NCBI RefSeq assembly: GCF_002885955.2
Contig: NZ_POQS01000010.1
Location: 110,274 to 174,273, forward strand
Direction of reading: 5' to 3'
Length of the DNA: 64,000 nt
Source of the DNA: Achromobacter pulmonis
GTDB lineage: Bacteria; Pseudomonadota; Gammaproteobacteria; Burkholderiales; Burkholderiaceae_B
Translations under genes and position numbers: made by a program
The notes under the pieces: model-generated
Told to the model about the DNA's origin: nothing
Seen by the model: only the letters and a program-made list of their open reading frames with translations
Database searches by the model: none
Shown here: positions 58,693 through 64,000 of the stretch, piece after piece
Position numbering within the stretch: position 1 is the stretch's first letter
Layout: each line of letters opens with the position of its first letter

Positions 58693-60174
58693 TCAGGGCG
58701 GGGGCGCCTCGTTCCACCAGCCGCCGCCCAGCGCCTGCAACAGCGCGGCGGTGTCGGCGTAGCGCGCCGCGTCGGCCGCGCTGCGCGCGATGCGCGTCTC
58801 CAGCAGCTGGCGCTGGCTGTCGAGCAGGCTCAGGTGGCTGATGCCGCCGGCGCGATAGCGGCCCTGCGCGATGCGCTCGGCCTCGGCGGCGCGCCGCCAG
58901 GCCTCGTCCTGGGCCTGGAAGGCCGCGCCGTCGGTCTGCACGGCGCGCAGGGCGTCGGCGACCTGGCGCAAGCCGTCCAGCACGGTCTGGCGATAGCCCG
59001 CGGCCGCGGCGTCGTATGCCGCCTGCGCGGCGCGCTGGCGGGCGCGCAGCTCGCCGCCGTGAAACAGCGGCTGGGCCAGGCCCAGTCCCAGGTTCCACAC
59101 ATTGACCCCGTCGGACAGGTCGCCGGCGCGGGTGCGCTGCGAGCCGAAGCTGGCGGTCAGCGTGAACTGCGGGTATAGGTTGGCGGTGGCCACGCCCACG
59201 TCGGCCGAGGCCCGGTGCCACAGCGCTTCGGCGGCCAGGATGTCGGGGCGCTGCCGCACCAGCGCCGACGGCACCCCGGTGGGCACGTCCGGCGGCAGCG
59301 TCAGGTCGGCGAGCCGCAGGGGCGGCGCGCTCAGGGCGGCGGGCGGCTGGCCCAGGTAGGCCGCCAGCTGGTGCGTGGCCTGCGACAACTGGTACTGCAG
59401 CGGCGCCAGCGTGGCCTGCGTCTGCGCCACCAGCAGCTCCTGGTTGCTGAGGTCGGCCTGCGATATGCCGCCGGCGTCCAGGCGCTGGCGCATGATGTCG
59501 CGCTGGCGGGACTGGGCCGCCAGCAGTTCGCGCGTGGCCTGCAGCCGTTCGCCCAGGTCGGCCTGGCGGATCGCGGCCGTGACCACGTTGGCGGCCAGCG
59601 CCATGCGCGCGGCCTGCAATTCGTGGCGCTGGTAGTCCACCTGCGCGCCCAGGCCTTCGAGCGCGCGCCGGTTGCCGCCGAACAGGTCCAGCGTGTAGGA
59701 CACGTCGATGGAGGCGTTGTAGAGCGTGAACGGGGCCGGCGGCTCGGCCACCGGCACGCCGAAGGCCGAGGGGTCCACCTTCTGGCGCGCGGCCGACAGG
59801 TTGGCGTCGGCCGAGGGCAGCAGGCGCCCGCCGGTCTCGGCGTTCAGTTCCTCGCCGGCCTGGCGCAGCCGGGCGCGGGCCTGCGCCAGCGTGGGGCTGG
59901 CCTCCAGCGCCTGGCGCACCAGCGCGTCGAGCGCCTCGGAGCGGAACAGGCGCCACCATTGGGCCGGAATGTCGGCGCCGGCCACCAGCCGCTGGTCCGC
60001 GTCGGCCGCCGTGGCGTCGGCCGTAGGCGGAAGATAGGCGTCGACCTGCGGGGATGCGGGGGTCTGGAAGTCAGGCCCCACGGTACAGCCGGCGAGCAGC
60101 GCGCCCAGGGCGAGCGCGGCCAGGCGCCGCGGCGCGGCGGGAGAAGGACAAGGCGTGGACGGACGGCGGAGCAT
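58693..60174 (-). CDS. NodT-family outer-membrane efflux lipoprotein
   Basis: The 493-residue protein has a lipoprotein signal (LAALALGALLAGC). Two TolC-like repeats follow (WWRLFRSEALDALVRQALEA, SALVRQRPDILAAEALWHRA) with YTLDLFGGNRRALEGLGAQV and GLAQPLFHGGELRARQRAAQ as barrel landmarks. It ends LQALGGGWWNEAPPP. It is the outer channel of the tripartite ABC exporter and its last gene, starting 6 bases after the permease stop. It is a paralogue of the NodT protein at 45502-46923. Confidence 0.9.
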   Translation of the reverse strand: MLRRPSTPCPSPAAPRRLAALALGALLAGCTVGPDFQTPASPQVDAYLPPTADATAADADQRLVAGADIPAQWWRLFRSEALDALVRQALEASPTLAQARARLRQAGEELNAETGGRLLPSADANLSAARQKVDPSAFGVPVAEPPAPFTLYNASIDVSYTLDLFGGNRRALEGLGAQVDYQRHELQAARMALAANVVTAAIRQADLGERLQATRELLAAQSRQRDIMRQRLDAGGISQADLSNQELLVAQTQATLAPLQYQLSQATHQLAAYLGQPPAALSAPPLRLADLTLPPDVPTGVPSALVRQRPDILAAEALWHRASADVGVATANLYPQFTLTASFGSQRTRAGDLSDGVNVWNLGLGLAQPLFHGGELRARQRAAQAAYDAAAAGYRQTVLDGLRQVADALRAVQTDGAAFQAQDEAWRRAAEAERIAQGRYRAGGISHLSLLDSQRQLLETRIARSAADAARYADTAALLQALGGGWWNEAPPP

Positions 60175-60180
60175 GTCGGT

Positions 60181-61326
60181 TCAATCCAGGGTGCGGCGGT
60201 AGAACTTCACGGCGGCGGCCATGACGATCACGGTGAACAGCAGCAGCGGCCAGATGCTGGGCCAGAGGTCCCACCAGCCGTTGCCCTTGAGCAGAATGCC
60301 GCGGATCAGCCGGTTGAAATGCGTCAACGGCAGCAGGTTGCCCAGGTATTGCGCCCAGACCGGCATGCCCTGGAACGGGAACATGAAGCCCGACAGCAGG
60401 ATGTTCGGCAGGAAATAGAACATGGTCAGCTGCATGGCCTGCAGCTGGTTGCGCGCCAGCGACGACAGCGTGATGCCGACGGTCAGGTTGGCGGCGATGA
60501 AAAGCAGCGAGGCCAGGTAGACGCTGACGAGCGAACCCTGGAACGGCACGTGGAACACGAAGCGCGCCGCCAGCAGGATGATGCTGGCCTGGATCAGGCC
60601 GATGGCGATGTAGGGCACGATCTTGCCCGTCATCACTTCCAGCGGACGCACCGGCATGGCCAGCAGGTTCTCCATCGTGCCGCGCTCGCGTTCGCGCGTC
60701 ATGGCCAGGCCGGTCATCATCACCAGCGTCATGGTCAGGATCACGCCCATCAGCCCCGGCACGGTGTTGTACTGCGAAATCTGCTCCTCGTTGTACAGCC
60801 GGTGCACGCGCACCTCGAAGGGCGGCTGGCCGCCGGCCAGCGGCGCCAGCGCGCCGGTCAGGTCTTTTTCCGCCACCGCCTGCGTCAGCTGGGTGGCCGC
60901 GCCGATGGCCAGGCCGGTCGCCATCGGGTCGGTGGCGTCGGCCTCGATCAGCAGCGCCGGACGTTCGCCGCGCAGCAGGCGGCGGCTGAAGTCGGGCGGG
61001 ATGGTCAGCACGAACAGCACGCGGCCCTGGGCCAGCGCGGCGCGCCCGGCTTCCTCGTCCTTCAGCTCCTCGGTGATGCGGAAGTAGTCGGACGCCTTCA
61101 TCGCCGCCACGAAGCTGCGCGTGAACGGGCTGTGGTCGGCGGCGATCACGGCGGTGGGCATCTGCTTGGGATCGGTGTTGATGGCGTAGCCGAACAGCGC
61201 CAACTGCATGATGGGCATGCCCACGATCATGCCGAAGGTGATGCGGTCGCGGCGCAGCTGCAGGAACTCCTTGAGCACCATGCTCCACCAGCGCGACCAG
61301 GAAAAGCCTTGCAGGCGTGGACTCAT
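60181..61326 (-). CDS. ABC-2 type exporter permease
   Basis: This 381-residue inner-membrane protein has one N-terminal helix (FGMIVGMPIMQLALFGYAIN) and a periplasmic domain of about 150 residues with VIAADHSPFTRSFVAAMKAS. Five C-terminal helices follow (LTMTLVMMTGLAMTRERERG, which holds the conserved T-R-E-R-E-R-G motif, then PFQGMPVWAQYLGNLLPLTH). It is like YbhS/YbhR and would work as a homodimer, since only one permease gene is present. It overlaps the ATPase gene by 4 bases. Confidence 0.9.
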   Translation of the reverse strand: MSPRLQGFSWSRWWSMVLKEFLQLRRDRITFGMIVGMPIMQLALFGYAINTDPKQMPTAVIAADHSPFTRSFVAAMKASDYFRITEELKDEEAGRAALAQGRVLFVLTIPPDFSRRLLRGERPALLIEADATDPMATGLAIGAATQLTQAVAEKDLTGALAPLAGGQPPFEVRVHRLYNEEQISQYNTVPGLMGVILTMTLVMMTGLAMTRERERGTMENLLAMPVRPLEVMTGKIVPYIAIGLIQASIILLAARFVFHVPFQGSLVSVYLASLLFIAANLTVGITLSSLARNQLQAMQLTMFYFLPNILLSGFMFPFQGMPVWAQYLGNLLPLTHFNRLIRGILLKGNGWWDLWPSIWPLLLFTVIVMAAAVKFYRRTLD

Positions 61327-62285
61327 GGCGGGCTCGCGTAGTTGTCGGTGGAACGCTTCATCAGGTAGATGAAGACGTCCTCCAGGCTGGTGTCGATGCG
61401 TTCCAGTTCAAGCGCCTGGCCGGCGACGGCGTCCCGCAGCGTGCGCTCCAGCAGCGCGGCGTCGCGGCCGCTGATGTGCAGGGCCGAGCCGAAGGCCACC
61501 GTCTGGTCCACGCCCGGCGCGTCGCGCAGGCGCTGCGCCAGCGGCACCAGGTTGTGCCCGCGGATGGCCCAGGTGGTCAGGCCCTGCTCGGCGATCACGT
61601 CGTCGGCCGTGCCCTGCGTCAGCAGCCGGCCGTAGGACAGGTAGGCGAGCTTGTGGCAGCGTTCGGCCTCGTCCATGTAGTGCGTGCTGACCAGCACCGA
61701 AATGCCGCGCGCGGCGAGTTCGTGCAGCTGCTCCCAGAAGTCGCGCCGCGCCGTGGGGTCGACGCCGGCGGTGGGTTCGTCCAGCAGCAGCAGGCGCGGC
61801 TCGTGCAGCAGGCAGGCGGCCAGCGCCAGCCGCTGCTTCCATCCGCCCGACAGCGAGCCGGTCAGCTGCCGCGCGCGGCTTTGCAGGCCCAGGCTTTCCA
61901 GCGCCCGTTCCACGGTTTCGCGGCGCGCCGGCATGCCGTACATGCGGGCCACGAAATCGAGGTTCTCGCGGATGCTCAGGTCGTCCCAGAACGAGAACTT
62001 CTGCGTCATGTAGCCGACGTGGCGCTTGATCTGCTCGCTGTCGCGCAGGATGTCGTAGCCCATGCAGGTGCCGCTGCCCGAGTCCGGCGTCAACAGCCCG
62101 CACATGAGCCGGATACAGGTGGTCTTGCCGCTGCCGTTGGGACCCAGGAAGCCGAAGATCTCGCCCTCGCGCACCTGCAGCGAAACGTCGTCGACCACCT
62201 GCTTGTCGCCGAAACGCTTGTTCAGGCCCCGCACGTCGATGACGTAGGGGCGGGCGGCGTTTTGCCGGGCGGGCGCCGCGCTCAT
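61323..62285 (-). CDS. ABC exporter ATP-binding protein
   Basis: The 320-residue protein has Walker A GFLGPNGSGKTTCIRL, Q-loop MTQKFSFWDDLS, signature TGSLSGGWKQRLALA and Walker B LLLLDEPTAGVDPTARRDF, then the H-loop STHYMDEAERC. It has a C-terminal regulatory part of about 80 residues. It is half the size of the two-domain YbhF, so a homodimer is expected. It energises the ABC-2 permease and is translationally coupled on both sides (4-base overlaps). Confidence 0.92.
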   Translation of the reverse strand: MSAAPARQNAARPYVIDVRGLNKRFGDKQVVDDVSLQVREGEIFGFLGPNGSGKTTCIRLMCGLLTPDSGSGTCMGYDILRDSEQIKRHVGYMTQKFSFWDDLSIRENLDFVARMYGMPARRETVERALESLGLQSRARQLTGSLSGGWKQRLALAACLLHEPRLLLLDEPTAGVDPTARRDFWEQLHELAARGISVLVSTHYMDEAERCHKLAYLSYGRLLTQGTADDVIAEQGLTTWAIRGHNLVPLAQRLRDAPGVDQTVAFGSALHISGRDAALLERTLRDAVAGQALELERIDTSLEDVFIYLMKRSTDNYASPP

Positions 62286-63250
62286 TGCAGCGCCGCCTCC
62301 AGCGGCTGGCCAGGATGCAGCCGCGCTGCGGCCTCGGGCGCGGGCCGGGCCTGGATCATGTAGACCAGCTTGCTGCGGCTTTCGCGGCTGTAGATCACGG
62401 GCGGCGTGTATTCGGCCTGGGTCGAGATGTAGTCGATGCGTACCGGGATGGGGTCGCCGCAGCCGTCGCAGCGCACCATGAGCTGCTGGCCCAGTTTCAA
62501 CACGCCCAGCGCCGACTGCGGGACGTACAGACGCACCTTGATGTTGCCCGGCGGCAGCAGGCTGACCACGGGGCTTCCGGCCGGCACCCATTCGCCCACG
62601 CGGTACAGGGTGTCGAACACCAGCCCGGCGGCGGGCGCGGCCTGGCGTTTCTGCGCCAGCGTCCAGTCCGCCTGCGCCAGGGCCGCGCGGGCCGCTTCCA
62701 CGTCGGCGGCCTGCGCCGCGCGCTGCTCGTCGCGTCCGGGCAGGGCGGCCACGTCCAGCTGCGCCTTGAGTTCGCGCACGCGGGCGGCGTCGGCGCGCGC
62801 CCGTTCGCGGCTTTCGTCCAGCTGCGCGCGCGCGATGCCGCCGATGCGCAGCTGCTCGGTGTCGCGCCGCAGCTGCGCGGCCGAACGCTGGCTGGCCGCC
62901 TCGGCCTGCGCCAGCTGCGCCCGGGTGACGTCGACTTCGGCCGGGCGCTTGCCGGTGGCGGTGTCGGCCAACTGGGCCGAGGCCGCGGCCAGCTGGGCGC
63001 TGGCCTGCTCGCGCGCGGCGGTTTCGCGCCCGGCTTCGAGGGCGAACAAGGGCGCGCCGGCGGCAACCTGCTGGCCGCGGCGCACCGGCAGGTCGGCCAG
63101 CCGCCCGGGCTCGGACGAGGCCACGTAGACGTACTCGCCTTCCGCATAACCCTGGAAGAACGGCTGCTCGTCTTTGCCGCAGCCGGCCAGCAGCAGGGCC
63201 AGCGCCGCGGCGGCGGGCAGGGGGCGGCGCAAGGCGGTGGAAATGCGCAT
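62282..63250 (-). CDS. HlyD-family membrane fusion lipoprotein
   Basis: The 322-residue periplasmic adaptor has a lipoprotein signal (AAALALLLAGCGKDEQ). It shows EYVYVASSEPGRLADLPVRR and GQQVAAGAPLFALEAGRE (first lipoyl half), a long Ala-rich coiled hairpin (about 70-200) and the second half GLVFDTLYRVGEWVPAGSPV. The barrel then contains VRLYVPQSALGVLKLGQQLM. The ATG at 63250, behind AGGATG, is chosen over one three codons upstream that overlaps the TetR gene. Its lipid anchor replaces the usual transmembrane helix. Confidence 0.9.
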   Translation of the reverse strand: MRISTALRRPLPAAAALALLLAGCGKDEQPFFQGYAEGEYVYVASSEPGRLADLPVRRGQQVAAGAPLFALEAGRETAAREQASAQLAAASAQLADTATGKRPAEVDVTRAQLAQAEAASQRSAAQLRRDTEQLRIGGIARAQLDESRERARADAARVRELKAQLDVAALPGRDEQRAAQAADVEAARAALAQADWTLAQKRQAAPAAGLVFDTLYRVGEWVPAGSPVVSLLPPGNIKVRLYVPQSALGVLKLGQQLMVRCDGCGDPIPVRIDYISTQAEYTPPVIYSRESRSKLVYMIQARPAPEAAARLHPGQPLEAALQ

Positions 63251-63252
63251 GG

Positions 63253-63981
63253 TCAGCATCCTGTAGAGGCCTGGGAAGGGGCGGCCGGCGAGAACAGGCC
63301 GCCCGTCAGCATGGCGATGGCGTGGGCCGCGATCGCTTCGGTGTCCAGGGCCTGGGCCTGCGGGTCGCCCTGCCACACGCGCCGCCACAGGCTGGACGTG
63401 GCCAGGGGCAGCAGGGTCAGGCCGAGCAGCGAAAGAAACACCAGCCGCGGCTCCACGCCCGGCGTGATGGCGCCCTGGCGGTGGCAGTCGGCGATCAGGG
63501 CGGCGAAGGCGTGCAGGCGGTCGGCGGGCAGGTGGCGCAGCACGCGTTCGCGCAGCTGGCCGCCTTCGTTGACCACTTCGTGCAGCCACAGCGCCGGCAG
63601 CCAGGGGCGTTCGGCCGCGCTGCGCACCACGCGGCCGACGATCTCGGCGATGAAGGCCCGCACCGTGGCGGCCGGGTCCGCGGGCGGCTCCTGCGCCTCG
63701 CCGGCGGCTACCGGCACCGGCGCCCAGACATAGGCGATGACGGGCACGAGCCGTTCCTGCACCACGGCGTCGATCAGCTGGTCGCGGCTTTTGAAGTAGT
63801 AATGCACCATGGCCGGCGTGACGCCGGCCAGCTGCGCGATGTGGGCGATGGTGGTCGCGGCCACGCCGCTCGCGGCGAACCGTTGGGTGGCGAGGTCGAG
63901 CAGCCGGGCGCGCATTGCGGCGCTGTCGGGGCGCGGCGGACGGCCGGGGCGGCGGGGCGTGGCAGGCGGTGGGGAGTTCAT
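63253..63981 (-). CDS. TetR-family regulator of the ABC exporter operon
   Basis: This 242-residue protein has a helix-turn-helix at about 22-70 (AAMRARLLDLATQRFAASGV, IAHIAQLAGVTPAMVHYYFK). The ligand domain, with RPWLPALWLHEVVNEGGQLR, resembles CerR/YbiH-type regulators, which control the YbhGFSR-like exporters. It is the first gene of the operon and ends 2 bases before the HlyD start, so it most likely represses the operon until its effector binds. Its promoter is at the very end of the window. Confidence 0.9.
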   Translation of the reverse strand: MNSPPPATPRRPGRPPRPDSAAMRARLLDLATQRFAASGVAATTIAHIAQLAGVTPAMVHYYFKSRDQLIDAVVQERLVPVIAYVWAPVPVAAGEAQEPPADPAATVRAFIAEIVGRVVRSAAERPWLPALWLHEVVNEGGQLRERVLRHLPADRLHAFAALIADCHRQGAITPGVEPRLVFLSLLGLTLLPLATSSLWRRVWQGDPQAQALDTEAIAAHAIAMLTGGLFSPAAPSQASTGC

Positions 63982-64000
63982 GGCCGATATCTTAGGAACC

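Overview
The window looks like chromosomal DNA of a high-GC betaproteobacterium, most likely family Alcaligenaceae (Bordetella/Achromobacter type). This rests on the very high GC content, dense gene packing with many 1-4 base overlaps, two Bug-type periplasmic receptors, abundant LysR/GntR/IclR/TetR regulators and an imuA-imuB-dnaE2 cassette. The genus is an inference. No rRNA, tRNA, transposase, integrase or CRISPR array is recognised, and no gene-free stretch exceeds about 300 bases.

Layout, left to right. 0-4.5 kb: end of a HAD hydrolase, an orphan HigB-like toxin, then an ECF42-type sigma factor with two DGPF (YciI-like) proteins, two VOC proteins and an AraC regulator. 4.6-9 kb: glycine-zipper protein, MotA/MotB-like pair, NYN-LOTUS protein with a histone-like tail, DUF523. 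9-12.3 kb: a catR-catB-Bug block bounded by 33-base direct repeats made from the 3' end of the adjoining Gly-rich protein gene. 12.3-14.7 kb: surface proteins, TetR regulator with terminator, antitoxin with a possible toxin remnant. 14.7-25.8 kb: peptide ABC transporter with M20 peptidase, GntR regulator with repeated GTATAC sites, and a divergent aminotransferase/serine hydrolase/aldo-keto reductase group. 25.8-30 kb: MFS carrier, GMC oxidoreductase and IclR regulator. 29.8-34.9 kb: GntR regulator, Bug receptor, M20 amidohydrolase, DHA2 exporter and PhnB-like protein. 35-37.3 kb: GFA, Lon-N-domain, ParB-like and I78-inhibitor proteins.

37.3-42.7 kb: SOS mutagenesis operon imuA-imuB-dnaE2 with a 16-base LexA box in front; the box touches the truncated toxin gene of a toxin-antitoxin pair whose antitoxin is intact. 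43-50.6 kb: amino-acid permease, YpfH esterase and a MarR-controlled AaeXAB-like efflux operon with its own outer-membrane factor. 50.7-54.6 kb: queE-queD with a strong terminator, arfB, DUF2238, and an ArsR regulator with a perfect palindrome ahead of an old-yellow-enzyme gene. 54.6-58.6 kb: CPBP protease, MAPEG, NRDE, YbaK and an OmpR-like regulator whose phosphoacceptor Asp is Glu. 58.7-64 kb: TetR-controlled tripartite ABC exporter.

Most units follow one pattern: a regulator next to a transporter and one or two catabolic or protective enzymes, typical of a metabolically flexible soil or host-associated organism. The least ordinary points are the repeat-bounded cat block, the toxin-antitoxin modules that have lost one partner, the ECF42/DGPF module with a matching promoter, the NYN-LOTUS protein with a basic tail, and the ArsR/OYE pair.
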